Positions 32,951-41,222 of a stretch of DNA of 59,809 nt are shown here, in pieces (positions within the stretch are counted from its first letter, which is position 1; each line of letters opens with the position of its first letter). Source of the stretch: an uncultured Clostridia bacterium. Lineage in GTDB: Bacteria > Bacillota > Clostridia > Christensenellales > Borkfalkiaceae. A program made the position numbers and the translations under genes. Location: contig CALWCH010000008.1 of assembly GCA_944376335.1 (NCBI GenBank), forward strand, positions 1-59,809. Direction: 5' to 3'. The notes below the pieces were generated by a model. It did not search any database. It was not told the DNA's origin and saw only the letters and a program-made list of their open reading frames with translations.

Positions 32951-33190
32951 TTATATTATAATTTTCACCACTGTTCCGTCCGCGCTCTCAATATCCACAA
33001 GCGTCAGCCGGCCGTTTTGCTGCTTATACTGTTTGAGCGCGCGCCTCACTTCCCGCCCGTGCGCCTTCAAAAAAGCGGCGAACTCCGCGTCCTTGCTGCC
33101 GAGCGCCCTGCGGGCGATCAAAAGGCACAGCCCGAGGGGCAGGTGCAGCGAAAGCTTCACGCCCTCCCCGCGTATCTTGACGGCTGCCAT
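32951..33190 (-). CDS. Small protein similar to the C-terminal domain of the upstream XRE regulator
   Basis: 79 residues from the ATG that overlaps the regulator stop (TGATG). The pattern VKLSLHLPLGLCLLI then VDIESADGTVVKIII repeats that of the regulator (VNINLPFALMEVFL and VDITSADGDIVEIVV), so it looks like a free copy of the regulator sensory domain. It may pair with the regulator to tune it; that is inference. I cannot name the domain family. Confidence 0.65.
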   Translation of the reverse strand: MAAVKIRGEGVKLSLHLPLGLCLLIARRALGSKDAEFAAFLKAHGREVRRALKQYKQQNGRLTLVDIESADGTVVKIII

Positions 33191-33678
33191 CACTCCACCA
33201 CAATTTCAACGATGTCGCCGTCCGCCGAGGTGATGTCGACGAGTTTCCCCACAACGCCCGCCTTCACAAGCTCCAAGAGCTTTGCAAAGTCAATGTTCTT
33301 TAAAACTTCGCCCTTTTCGCCGTCCACGGTAAAGGGGAGCTTGCCGTCCTTTAAAAAGACTTCCATGAGCGCAAACGGCAAATTGATGTTCACCTTATCC
33401 CCCTCGTGCGAGAGGACGCGCATCCTCAGCGTCAGTTTGTTGATATCCACGAGTTTGGTGTCCACGGCGATCGGCTTTTTCTCGACGCCCAAGAGCTCGT
33501 CAACGGAGACGCCGAAGATCTCCGCAAGGCGGGGCAGCAGCGAGATGTCGGGCGCGGTGAGCCCATTCTCCCACTTGCTCACCGCCTGCGCGCTCACCGA
33601 GCACAGCTCGGCAAGCCCCTCCTGCGTCAGCCCCTTCTGCTTCCGAAAGTATGCAATGCGTTCAGCTAAAGTGTTCAT
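33190..33678 (-). CDS. XRE-family transcriptional regulator
   Basis: 162 residues. Residues 5-62 are a Cro/C1-type helix-turn-helix (RIAYFRKQKGLTQEGLAEL, QAVSKWENG, PDISLLPRLAEIFGVSVDELL). The C-terminal half (about 75-162) has a beta-rich domain with LRMRVLSHEGDKVNINLP and VDITSADGDIVEIVVE. AAGGAGAG lies before ATG. It forms an operon with the small protein downstream. Three CAAC-N-GTTG palindromes at 33765-33816, upstream of its promoter region, are likely operators for self-regulation. Confidence 0.85.
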   Translation of the reverse strand: MNTLAERIAYFRKQKGLTQEGLAELCSVSAQAVSKWENGLTAPDISLLPRLAEIFGVSVDELLGVEKKPIAVDTKLVDINKLTLRMRVLSHEGDKVNINLPFALMEVFLKDGKLPFTVDGEKGEVLKNIDFAKLLELVKAGVVGKLVDITSADGDIVEIVVE

Positions 33679-33764
33679 TTTTTCTCTCCTTGTGTTGAAA
33701 TCGGAGCGGCATCACCCGCTTCCTGCCTCTATTTTAGGGCAAAAAACGGCAAAATTCCAGCGAC

Positions 33765-33816
33765 CAACCGTTGAACCCCCTCAACCAAGCGTTGTTTTTT
33801 CTGCAACCGTCGGTTG
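33765..33816. promoter_or_regulatory. Three CAAC-N-GTTG palindromes, probable operator
   Basis: CAACCGTTG (33765-33773), CAACCAAGCGTTG (33782-33794) and CAACCGTCGGTTG (33804-33816); centres are 19 and 21-22 bases apart, about two helical turns. They sit upstream of the XRE gene (a TAAAAT -10-like box at 33733-33738 on the minus strand). An alternative reading is a terminator hairpin for the PfoR-like gene, since CTCAACC and GGTTGAG arms can also pair. Confidence 0.55.
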
Positions 33817-33830
33817 AGAGGGGGCGTTTT

Positions 33831-35063
33831 TCACAGTTTTAAGGTCAAATCGCCGTACTTGATGATCTTGAGCTTGCGGAAGAGCTCCCCGAAGGCGAGC
33901 GTCAAGAGGGCGGGCAGCACAAAGCAGAAGAGCACCACCCACAGAATGGTCAGCCACACATTGCAGCCCTGCGCGCCGATCATCTCAAACAGCATGTCGA
34001 TGGGCCCCACGAGCCCCGCCGTGCCCATGCCGCTCCCCGTGCGCGTTGCAAAGAGGCCCAAGGTTTCCGTGCCGTTGGGCAAAAGCACGGAGACCGTTCC
34101 CAAGATCGCCGAGGAAATGATGGGCGGCACAAAGAGGACGGGCTTTTTAAAGACGTTGGGGATCTGCAGCATGGACGTGCCCAGCCCCTGCGCCACAAAG
34201 CCGCCCCAGCGGTTCTCGCGGAAGCTCATCGCGGCAAAGCCCATCATCTGGCAGCAGCAGCCGACGACCGCCGCCCCCGCCGCCACGCCCGAGAGCCCGA
34301 TGGAGATGCCGATGGCCGCCGACGAAATGGGCAGCGTCAGCGCCACGCCCATCACCACGGCAACGATGAGCCCCGTCACCGCCGCGGCGACCGTCGAGAG
34401 CGAGGCCGCCCATGCAATAAAGTTGCCAAGCTCGGTTAAAGCGAGCGACACGGGGTACCCGACCCCGATGCCGAACAGCGCACCGCCCGCCAGCCCCACA
34501 AGGGGCGTGACGAGGATATCGACGCGCGTCCTTCCCGCCACGAGGGAGGAGAGCGTCATCGCCGCAAACGCGCCCACAAATGCGCCCATGGGGTCTCCCG
34601 CCGAGGCGAGCGAGATAGAGAATGCCGCGCCGCTCTCCATGGAGCTTTGAATTCCCGCAATGACCGCCTGCGCGTACGAGCCGATCATGCCCGCCGCCAC
34701 GGCAGACGCGACGACGAGCGGCTGCGTCTTCTTCAGCTTTAAGCACACGCCCACGCCGATGCCCGCGCCCATCGCAATTTGCGCGACTTTCCCCACGGCC
34801 TCCAAGGCTAAGCCAAACCAATTGTTTCCCGCCTTGTCGATGAGGCTGCCGATCTGCCAGAGAATGGTGCCTGCAATCAGCGTCGCAAAGAGGCCCAAGG
34901 CCATGCCGCTCATGCCGTCGATAAACACGTAATTTAAGAGCCACTTCAGCTTTTCGCCCGCGCCCTTGCACTCTTTGAGCGTCATCTCCGAGAGCTTTTT
35001 CTTGGGCGCGCTTGCCGTCTTCTCGGCGGCTGCCGAAATTTCGGCGGGGGATTTTTCTTCCAT
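33831..35063 (-). CDS. PfoR-like PTS_EIIC_2 family membrane protein
   Basis: 410 residues from the ATG at 35063 (AAGGAGAG upstream); the longer frame would include the leader RNA. Ten or so hydrophobic helices rich in glycine and alanine. The segments GYPVSLALTELG, ENRWGGFVAQGLGTSML and RTGSGMGTAGLVGPID fit the PTS_EIIC_2/PfoR family, known from a clostridial toxin regulator locus. It may be a stand-alone sugar or nucleotide permease component; no EIIA or EIIB gene is nearby. A structured leader upstream suggests control by attenuation. Confidence 0.78.
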   Translation of the reverse strand: MEEKSPAEISAAAEKTASAPKKKLSEMTLKECKGAGEKLKWLLNYVFIDGMSGMALGLFATLIAGTILWQIGSLIDKAGNNWFGLALEAVGKVAQIAMGAGIGVGVCLKLKKTQPLVVASAVAAGMIGSYAQAVIAGIQSSMESGAAFSISLASAGDPMGAFVGAFAAMTLSSLVAGRTRVDILVTPLVGLAGGALFGIGVGYPVSLALTELGNFIAWAASLSTVAAAVTGLIVAVVMGVALTLPISSAAIGISIGLSGVAAGAAVVGCCCQMMGFAAMSFRENRWGGFVAQGLGTSMLQIPNVFKKPVLFVPPIISSAILGTVSVLLPNGTETLGLFATRTGSGMGTAGLVGPIDMLFEMIGAQGCNVWLTILWVVLFCFVLPALLTLAFGELFRKLKIIKYGDLTLKL

Positions 35064-35090
35064 TTTCTTCTCTCCTTCGAGGAAAGCAAG

Positions 35091-35151
35091 GCCCCGAAGC
35101 CAAGGTGTACGGCTTCGGGGCAGGGCGAATGTTGTTTTTAACAAGCCGTAC
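35091..35151 (-). promoter_or_regulatory. Attenuator-like leader of the PfoR-like gene
   Basis: On the minus strand, GTACGGCTT (35151-35143) can pair with AAGCCGTAC (35115-35107). The second segment is also part of an 11-bp hairpin, GCCCCGAAGCC/GGCTTCGGGGC (35121-35111 with 35101-35091), followed by CTTGCTTTCCT. The two folds exclude each other, as in an antiterminator/terminator switch. I do not recognise an aptamer class. Confidence 0.55.
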
Positions 35152-35178
35152 ATTCTACGCTTTTCTCTGTTTTTCCCT

Positions 35179-35207
35179 ATGATAGCCCTTCGCGCGCCCC
35201 TTGTCAA
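35179..35207 (-). promoter_or_regulatory. Promoter of the PfoR-like gene
   Basis: TTGACA (35207-35202), 17-nt spacer and TATCAT (35184-35179), giving a leader of about 110 bases. Confidence 0.78.
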
Positions 35208-35256
35208 GCAAATTCACCCAAAAAGGAGAATGTGCCCGAAAATCGGCAAAAAGCAG

Positions 35257-35285
35257 TTGTAAGATGCGCAAAGGTGTGCTATAAT
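35257..35285 (+). promoter_or_regulatory. Promoter upstream of the phospholipase C-like gene
   Basis: TTGTAA at 35257-35262, 17-nt spacer and TATAAT at 35280-35285, giving a leader of about 150 bases. A second -10-like box, TATACT, lies at 35417-35422. Confidence 0.7.
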
Positions 35286-35444
35286 TTCCTTTGTGAACAA
35301 GTTTTGCGCCGCCCGTTCGCCGCAAAATCGGCGCCCACAGCGCAAAGAAAGCACCTTTTTACATTCTTTTTACGCCTTTTAGACGAAAAATCTGCGAAAT
35401 TTTGCGCGCCGTGCGCTATACTCAAAGAAAAATCGGGAGAGCCT

Positions 35445-36233
35445 ATGCCCGCGAACTACGCACACATCACCTTCGGGCGGGAAGTTTTAACCTCCCTTCC
35501 CGCGCCCATTCAGAATACCATCGAGGAGCACTTCGACGCCTTCGCGCTCGGCGTGCACGGCCCCGACCCGCTCTTCTACTATCACCCGCTTGAAAAGAAC
35601 GAGGTCAACGCGCTCGGCCACAAGCTGCACTTCGAGGAAGCCGCGCCCTTCTTCGCGCGAGCCAAGGAAATTTTCGAAATGCGCGGAAAGAGGGGAGAGG
35701 ACAAAGCGTATCTTTACGGGTATCTCTGTCACTTCGCGCTCGACAGCACCGCCCACCCCCTCATCGCCGCGTGCCTCTCCCGTTCGCTCTCGCTCACCCA
35801 CGAAAGGACGGAGTCCTCCTTCGACCGCCTTCTTTTGGAGCGGGAGGGCAAGGACCCTCTCAAAACCGATCTCGTCGCGCACATTCACCCCTCAAAGGAG
35901 CTTGCCGAGCTTTCCGCGGCGTACTATCTCATCCCGCCGAAGCGGACGAAGAAGGCTATAAAGTCCATCCTCTTCTACAGCAGCATCCTCCGCGCGCCGC
36001 ATATGCATAAGCGCAAATTTCTTCTCTTCGCCCTTCGGTTCGTCAAAAAGCCGCACATCGGCGACATGATGATCCCTTTCGAAAAGGACGAGCGCTGTAA
36101 CGATATCGATCAGGAGCTCACGGAGGCCTACAATGCGGCGCTCCCCAAGGCGAAGGAGCTCATTGTATCCTACGAGAACTATCTGAACGGGGCGGGGGAA
36201 TTGAGCCCGCTTCTCAACAGAAACTATGAATAA
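35445..36233 (+). CDS. Zinc-dependent phospholipase C family protein
   Basis: 262 residues from the ATG at 35445 (GGGAGA upstream). Histidine/aspartate-rich motifs of the family are visible: YAHITFGREVL at the start, ALGVHGPDPLFYYHP (about 32-46), the helix LYGYLCHFALDSTAHPLI (about 91-108) and VAHIHPSKEL. These would bind the zinc cluster. There is no signal peptide, so it is probably cytoplasmic, as in the short clostridial members often called hypothetical. It is followed by an MFS gene 16 bases on, likely one operon. Confidence 0.82.
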   Translation: MPANYAHITFGREVLTSLPAPIQNTIEEHFDAFALGVHGPDPLFYYHPLEKNEVNALGHKLHFEEAAPFFARAKEIFEMRGKRGEDKAYLYGYLCHFALDSTAHPLIAACLSRSLSLTHERTESSFDRLLLEREGKDPLKTDLVAHIHPSKELAELSAAYYLIPPKRTKKAIKSILFYSSILRAPHMHKRKFLLFALRFVKKPHIGDMMIPFEKDERCNDIDQELTEAYNAALPKAKELIVSYENYLNGAGELSPLLNRNYE

Positions 36234-36248
36234 AACAGGAGTGTCACT

Positions 36249-37583
36249 ATGAGTGAGGCAAAGGCCGCCAAACAGCGGCAAGTCAATCCCTACAAACGAA
36301 AAGAGCTCGCGTGGATCTTATACGACGTGGGCAACTCGGCATTCACGCTGCTTGCAAGCACGATCCTGCCCATCTACTTCAACTATCTCGCCGTTTCAGG
36401 CGGGTTGAGCGCGCCGACCGCCACGTCTTATTTGGCCTTTGCAACAGCCGCTGCCACGCTGTGCGTCGCCGTCCTTTCGCCCATCTTGGGCTCGTTTGCC
36501 GACGACGTCGGGCGAAAGAAACCGCTCTTCTTCTTCACCGCCGTCTTAGGCGTCTTGGGCTGCGCGGCGCTCGGCATCCCGATGAGCTGGATCGCCTTCC
36601 TCGCCGTGTTCGTCGTCACCAAGATCATCTATTCGGTCTCCCTCGTCTTCTACGATGCGATGCTCACCGACGTCACTTCCCCCGAGCGGCTGGATATGGT
36701 CTCCGCAAAGGGCTATGCCTTCGGCTACATCGGCAGCTGTATTCCCTTCCTCTTAAGCGTCGTCCTCATCCTTCTCACCGACCTTCCGATGACCGTCTCC
36801 CTGCCCGTCGCATGCCTTCTCAACGCGCTGTGGTGGTTCGGCTTCACCCTGCCCTTAACGCGGGAATACGAGCAGACGCACTTCATCCGCCGCTCCAAGA
36901 ACACCGTGCGCGGGAGTTTTAAGCGCCTCTTCTCGTGTTTCTCCAAGGAAAACCACCTTCCCAACCGCAAGGGCATTATTCTCTTCCTCGTCGCCTTCTT
37001 CCTCTACATCGACGGCGTCTACACCGTCATCGACATGGCAACCTCCTTCGGCACCGCCTTGGGCTTCGAGCCGGAGTCTCTCCTCATCGCCCTGCTCTTA
37101 ACGCAGATCATCGCCTTCCCGTCCGCCATCGCCTTCGGCAAGCTCGCCTCGAAAGTCAGGAACGACCTTCTCATCTTCATCTGCGTCATCGCCTACACGG
37201 GCGTGGGCATCTTTGCGGTATTCATGACGCAGAGTTGGCAGTTCTGGGTGCTCGCGTGCGTCGTCGGCCTCTTCCAAGGGGGCGTACAGGCGCTTTCGCG
37301 CTCCTACTTCGCGCAGATCATCCCTGCCGAGCAATCGGGGTTGCTCTTCGGCATCCTCGATATCTTCGGCAAGGGCGCGGCGTTCATCGGAACGCTTCTC
37401 GTCGGCGTCGTCACGCGGGCGACGGGCTCCGTCAACATGGGCGCACTGCCCATCGTCGCCCTCTTCGTGCTCGGCCTCGTCGCCCTCGTCTTTGCAGCGA
37501 AGGAGAACAGAAAGTTCCTCTTCACCAAGGCGCAGCAGCCCGCGGAGCCGTCCGCTCCCGCCGAGCCTCCCCAAGCAGAGTAA
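36249..37583 (+). CDS. MFS transporter, UMF1/Atg22-like
   Basis: 444 residues with about twelve membrane helices. The beginning ELAWILYDVGNSAFTLL is the signature of the UMF1 (Atg22-related) branch of the major facilitator superfamily, and GSFADDVGRKKPL is the loop 2-3 motif. A second-half match is LFQGGVQALSRSYFAQIIP. The tail is proline/alanine rich. The branch includes amino-acid effluxers; the substrate is unknown. AGGAGTG lies before ATG. Confidence 0.88.
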   Translation: MSEAKAAKQRQVNPYKRKELAWILYDVGNSAFTLLASTILPIYFNYLAVSGGLSAPTATSYLAFATAAATLCVAVLSPILGSFADDVGRKKPLFFFTAVLGVLGCAALGIPMSWIAFLAVFVVTKIIYSVSLVFYDAMLTDVTSPERLDMVSAKGYAFGYIGSCIPFLLSVVLILLTDLPMTVSLPVACLLNALWWFGFTLPLTREYEQTHFIRRSKNTVRGSFKRLFSCFSKENHLPNRKGIILFLVAFFLYIDGVYTVIDMATSFGTALGFEPESLLIALLLTQIIAFPSAIAFGKLASKVRNDLLIFICVIAYTGVGIFAVFMTQSWQFWVLACVVGLFQGGVQALSRSYFAQIIPAEQSGLLFGILDIFGKGAAFIGTLLVGVVTRATGSVNMGALPIVALFVLGLVALVFAAKENRKFLFTKAQQPAEPSAPAEPPQAE

Positions 37584-37601
37584 CTTCCAAATCATGTTAA
37601 G

Positions 37602-37661
37602 GGCGCGGAGCAAATTTGCTCCGCGCCTTTAAATTTGCGCCGCGGCACATTGCCGCGGCGC
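37602..37661. terminator. Two hairpins between convergent genes
   Basis: A perfect 13-bp stem without loop (37602-37614 with 37615-37627) followed by TTT, then an 11-bp GCGCCGCGGCA stem with CAT loop (37637-37661) and TTTCT. They separate the MFS gene from the EF-G-like gene. Confidence 0.75.
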
Positions 37662-37686
37662 TTTCTCATACCAATATCCAATAGCG

Positions 37687-39738
37687 TTATGCCCTTGCCT
37701 GCTGCACGGCCTGCACCACGGTTTCGGGCGCCTGCTCATAGCGGGCAAACGTCTCCGAGAAGCGGCCTCTGCCCTGTGTCATCGACCTCAGCGCCGTCGC
37801 ATACGTCAGAATTTCGCTCTTGGGCGCCTCCGCCGTAATGACCTGCATATCCTCCTGCGTGTCCATGCCGAGGATGCGCCCGCGCCGCTTATTGAGGTCG
37901 CCCATCACGTCGCCCACATACTGCTCGGGCACGACGATGCGAAGACGGGAGAGCGGCTCCAAAAGGGCGGGTGAGGCGTTCTTGAGCCCCTCCTTAAAGG
38001 CAATTTCGGCAGCCGACTTAAACGCTGCTTCCGACGAGTCGACATCGTGATAGCTCCCGTCATAGAGGACGGCCTTCAAACGGATCACGGGGTAGCCCGC
38101 CAGCACGCCGTGGGGCAGGCACTCCGTAAGCCCCTTCTCAACGGCGGGAATGTACTGCTTGGGCACCGTGCCGCCGACGACTTCCTCTGCAAACTCAAAG
38201 TCCTTCTCGCAGGGCTCAAAGCGGATCTTGCAGTGGCCGTACTGCCCGTGGCCGCCCGTCTGCTTCTTATACTTGCCCTCCGCGTTTGCGACTTTCCGGA
38301 TGGTCTCCTTATACGCAATGGCGGGGGTGCGGAAGTCAGCCTCCGCGCCGAACTTCGCCTTCAGCTTCTTGTTGATCACGTCAAGATGCACTTCGCCCTG
38401 GCCGCCCGCGAGCGTCTCGCCCGTGTCGTGGTCCTTGACGACGACAAAGCTCTTGTCCTCCTCCGAAAGCCTTGCAAGCCCGGAGAACACCTTGTCCTCG
38501 GTGCCGCGCACCTTCGCATAGACGGCCATATAGAGCACGGGGTGGGGGAAGGGGATGGGGTCGAAGCGGACGGGCGCTGCCGCATCGCACAGCGTGTCGC
38601 AGGTGCCCGTATTCTGCAGCTTGTTCACGGCGCCGATGTCGCCCGCCCTGAGCTCATTCACCGGCGTCTGCTTCTTGCCGCTCACAAGATAGATGGTGTT
38701 GATGCGCTCTTCCGTGCCCGTGTTGGGGTTCAAGACGGTCATGCCCGTCTTGAGTACCCCGCGGCACACACGAAGATAGTTGAGCTTGCCCACGAAGGGG
38801 TCAACGGCGGTCTTAAAGACCTGCGCCGCGAAGGGGGCGTCCTCGTCGCAGCCGATGCCGACGACGGTGTCTTTATTGAGGTCGAGCGCGGGCGATTCCG
38901 CACGCTCGGCGGCCTCGGGCAGGTACTTCACGATCTCGTTCATCAAATTGATAACGCCCTTGTTCTGCAAAGCGCTTCCCGCCATTACGGGAATGACGTT
39001 GATGTTGTAAATGCCCTTGCGGATGCCGTGGATGATGTCCTCGCGCGAGAGCTGGCCGTCCTCGAAGTATTTTTCGAGCAGCACGTCGTCGTTCTCGGCG
39101 GCGGCCTCCATCAGAGAGAGGCGCATCTCGTCGAAGTCGCGGCGGTACATATCGGGCACGGGAATTTCCTCGGGCCCCGTATTGGTGAAGCGGTATGCCT
39201 TCTCGGTGAGGGCATTCACGTTGCCCGTCATCTTGCTCCCTTCCATCATGGGGATCTGGATGGGCGCTATTTTATTCTTATACTTCTCCTGGAGCGCGCG
39301 CACGGTGCCGTGGTAGTCTGCGTTCTCCTTGTCCATGCCGTTGATAAAGATGATGAGCGGCTTCTTGGCTCTCAGGCACTGGCCGATCGCCTTCTCCGCG
39401 CCCACGGTGAGCGTGCCGTTCGCACCCATCACCACGATCGCCGCGCCGCATGCGCGCATCGCCTCGTTGACTTCGCCCTCGAAGTCATAAAATCCGGGGC
39501 AGTCCAAAAGGTTGATCTTCACGTCCTTCCACGTCGTATAGGCAACGGAGAGGGAAACGGACATCTTGCGCGCGATCTCCTGCTCGTCGAAATCGGAAAC
39601 GGTGGTGCCCGCATCCACCTTGCCCATGCGCTCGATGGCGCCCCCGTTGAAGAGGATGGCCTCGGTCAAAGTGGTCTTGCCCTCGCCGCTGTGCCCGACG
39701 ATGGCGATGTTGCGGATATTTTTTGCAGATACGCTCAT
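37687..39738 (-). CDS. EF-G-like translational GTPase
   Basis: 683 residues from the ATG at 39738, chosen for AAGGAG nine bases upstream. G motifs: G1 GHSGEGKT (15-22), G3 DCPGF and G4 NGMDKE in place of NKxD. Domains II-V follow with GGQGEVHLDVI and the domain IV segment GGHGQYGHCKI. This belongs to the EF-G-like paralogue group found beside ordinary FusA in Clostridia; the housekeeping fusA normally lies in the rpsL-rpsG cluster. Likely a ribosome-acting GTPase of unsettled role. Monocistronic. Confidence 0.88.
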   Translation of the reverse strand: MSVSAKNIRNIAIVGHSGEGKTTLTEAILFNGGAIERMGKVDAGTTVSDFDEQEIARKMSVSLSVAYTTWKDVKINLLDCPGFYDFEGEVNEAMRACGAAIVVMGANGTLTVGAEKAIGQCLRAKKPLIIFINGMDKENADYHGTVRALQEKYKNKIAPIQIPMMEGSKMTGNVNALTEKAYRFTNTGPEEIPVPDMYRRDFDEMRLSLMEAAAENDDVLLEKYFEDGQLSREDIIHGIRKGIYNINVIPVMAGSALQNKGVINLMNEIVKYLPEAAERAESPALDLNKDTVVGIGCDEDAPFAAQVFKTAVDPFVGKLNYLRVCRGVLKTGMTVLNPNTGTEERINTIYLVSGKKQTPVNELRAGDIGAVNKLQNTGTCDTLCDAAAPVRFDPIPFPHPVLYMAVYAKVRGTEDKVFSGLARLSEEDKSFVVVKDHDTGETLAGGQGEVHLDVINKKLKAKFGAEADFRTPAIAYKETIRKVANAEGKYKKQTGGHGQYGHCKIRFEPCEKDFEFAEEVVGGTVPKQYIPAVEKGLTECLPHGVLAGYPVIRLKAVLYDGSYHDVDSSEAAFKSAAEIAFKEGLKNASPALLEPLSRLRIVVPEQYVGDVMGDLNKRRGRILGMDTQEDMQVITAEAPKSEILTYATALRSMTQGRGRFSETFARYEQAPETVVQAVQQARA

Positions 39739-39903
39739 GGGTATCATCTCCTTGTGAATGATTCGGCGGCTCAAATCAAATTGCCGTCTATTCCATTATA
39801 TCGTACTTTCCAAAAAAATCAAGGGGGAGAGGAAAAATAATTTCCCGATTTGTGAAAATATTGCAGATTTTCGGGCCAAATTGACGGATATTTTGCGCGC
39901 CCC

Positions 39904-39932
39904 TTGACATTTCCGCCCGTATGTTCTATAAT
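39904..39932 (+). promoter_or_regulatory. Promoter of the LRR lipoprotein
   Basis: TTGACA at 39904-39909, 17-nt spacer, TATAAT at 39927-39932. Confidence 0.88.
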
Positions 39933-39962
39933 AAGAGCGGTTTTTCCAAGGAGGAAGCGGCT

Positions 39963-41183
39963 ATGACGATACGGAGCACGGGATATTGTCTGTTGGCGGC
40001 CGCCCTTCTCTTGCTTGCAGGCTGCGGGGAAGCGGAGCACCGCCACGAGATCGCGTATGTTCCCGAGGTGCCTCCCACCTGCACAGAGACGGGGCTTGCC
40101 GGCCATTGGGCGTGCAAAACGTGCGGGGAGACCTTCTCGGACGAAAACGGGGAAATGCCCGCCGATCCCGAGGTGCTCGAGCCCTTCGACCATAATTTTG
40201 TCCGCGAAGAGGTAAAGAGGGCGGCTTGCGAAGCAGAGGGCCTCGCCCTTCTCACCTGCCTGCGCTGCGGCGAAGAGGAGCAAGAAGTCCTTCCCGCCAC
40301 GGGGCACCTCTTCGGCTCATGGGAGTGCACCTCATCTCCGGGATGTGAAACGCCGGGGGAGGAATCGCGCACCTGCGTCTATTGCAGCAAGGCCGAAACG
40401 CGCCCGCTCGCCCCCGCCGGCCATACATACGGGAAAGACAACGTCTGTATCCGCTGCACGGCGGAACTGCTCCCCTCGCCCGGGCTCGCCTATGCCCCCA
40501 TCACGGGGGAGGACGGCAACCTTGCGGGCTATTCCGTCTCCATAGGCACCTCTTCCGCAACGGAGATCGTCATCGCGCCCTACTACGAGGGCTTGCCCGT
40601 CCTCGCCGTGGAAAAGGCGGGCTTTCAAAACAGCGTCATCACGGCATTCACCGCGTATGCAACGCTCGAGGACGTCGGCGAGGACGCCTTCCGCGGCTGT
40701 ATCTTCCTTGCGGAGATCTCCCTGCCAAACGGCGTTAAAACGGTGGGGGAGGGCGCCTTCTTCGGCTGTTCAAGCGTCACATCGCTCACGCTCGGAAGCT
40801 CTCTCGAACGCATCGGAAGCACGTCCTTTTTCAACCTTCAGTCCCTCAAAAGCATCGCGGTGCACGAGGAAAACGCCTGCTTCTCGGGGGAGGGCGGCTG
40901 CCTTATCGAACGGGCAACGGGCAAACTCATTTTGGGCTCTGCCGCGAGCACTATCCCCGAAACCGTCACCGAGATCTGCGACTTCGCTTTCTACAACAAT
41001 TCGGGCATCCAAGCGGCGGTCATCCCCCAAAGCGTCACGCGGATCGGCGTGGGCGCGTTCTCGGGCTGTACCTCCCTTCGCGAATTTACCTACAAGGGCA
41101 GCGCGGAGGCGTGGGAGCAGGTCGAAAAGGGGGCAAGCTGGCGCGACCATGCCGCATTCACCGACGTAACATTTGCGGGCTGA
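39963..41183 (+). CDS. Lipoprotein with CxxC repeats and BspA-like leucine-rich repeats
   Basis: 406 residues from the ATG at 39963 (AAGGAGGAAG upstream). The signal peptide ends in LLAGC (Cys21). Residues of about 25-165 contain four short repeats, each with a cysteine pair (WACKTCG, LTCLRCG, RTCVYCS, NVCIRCT) and flanking H/GH-x-Y/F, a pattern common in clostridial surface proteins. Residues 230-400 are LRR_5/BspA-type repeats (GEDAFRGCIFLAEISLP, GEGAFFGCSSVTSLTL, GVGAFSGCTSLREF). The predicted location is the cell surface; ligand unknown. Its own promoter and terminator make it monocistronic. Confidence 0.88.
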   Translation: MTIRSTGYCLLAAALLLLAGCGEAEHRHEIAYVPEVPPTCTETGLAGHWACKTCGETFSDENGEMPADPEVLEPFDHNFVREEVKRAACEAEGLALLTCLRCGEEEQEVLPATGHLFGSWECTSSPGCETPGEESRTCVYCSKAETRPLAPAGHTYGKDNVCIRCTAELLPSPGLAYAPITGEDGNLAGYSVSIGTSSATEIVIAPYYEGLPVLAVEKAGFQNSVITAFTAYATLEDVGEDAFRGCIFLAEISLPNGVKTVGEGAFFGCSSVTSLTLGSSLERIGSTSFFNLQSLKSIAVHEENACFSGEGGCLIERATGKLILGSAASTIPETVTEICDFAFYNNSGIQAAVIPQSVTRIGVGAFSGCTSLREFTYKGSAEAWEQVEKGASWRDHAAFTDVTFAG

Positions 41184-41197
41184 GCCCGAAAAAAACA

Positions 41198-41222
41198 GAG
41201 GCGGACATCAATCGTCCGCCTC
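41198..41222. terminator. Bidirectional terminator overlapping the end of the TtcA-like gene
   Basis: A 9-bp GAGGCGGAC stem (41198-41206 with 41214-41222). CTTTC follows on the plus strand. On the minus strand a seven-T run follows, so the hairpin overlaps the last five codons of the minus gene. Confidence 0.8.

Noticed and set aside
35300-35389. A small ORF (GTG start) in the leader of the phospholipase C-like gene
   Set aside because: No ribosome site and no recognisable peptide; chance frame.
38047-39840. A 597-codon open frame opposite the EF-G-like gene
   Set aside because: The minus strand encodes a complete GTPase with all motifs; this is its antisense shadow.
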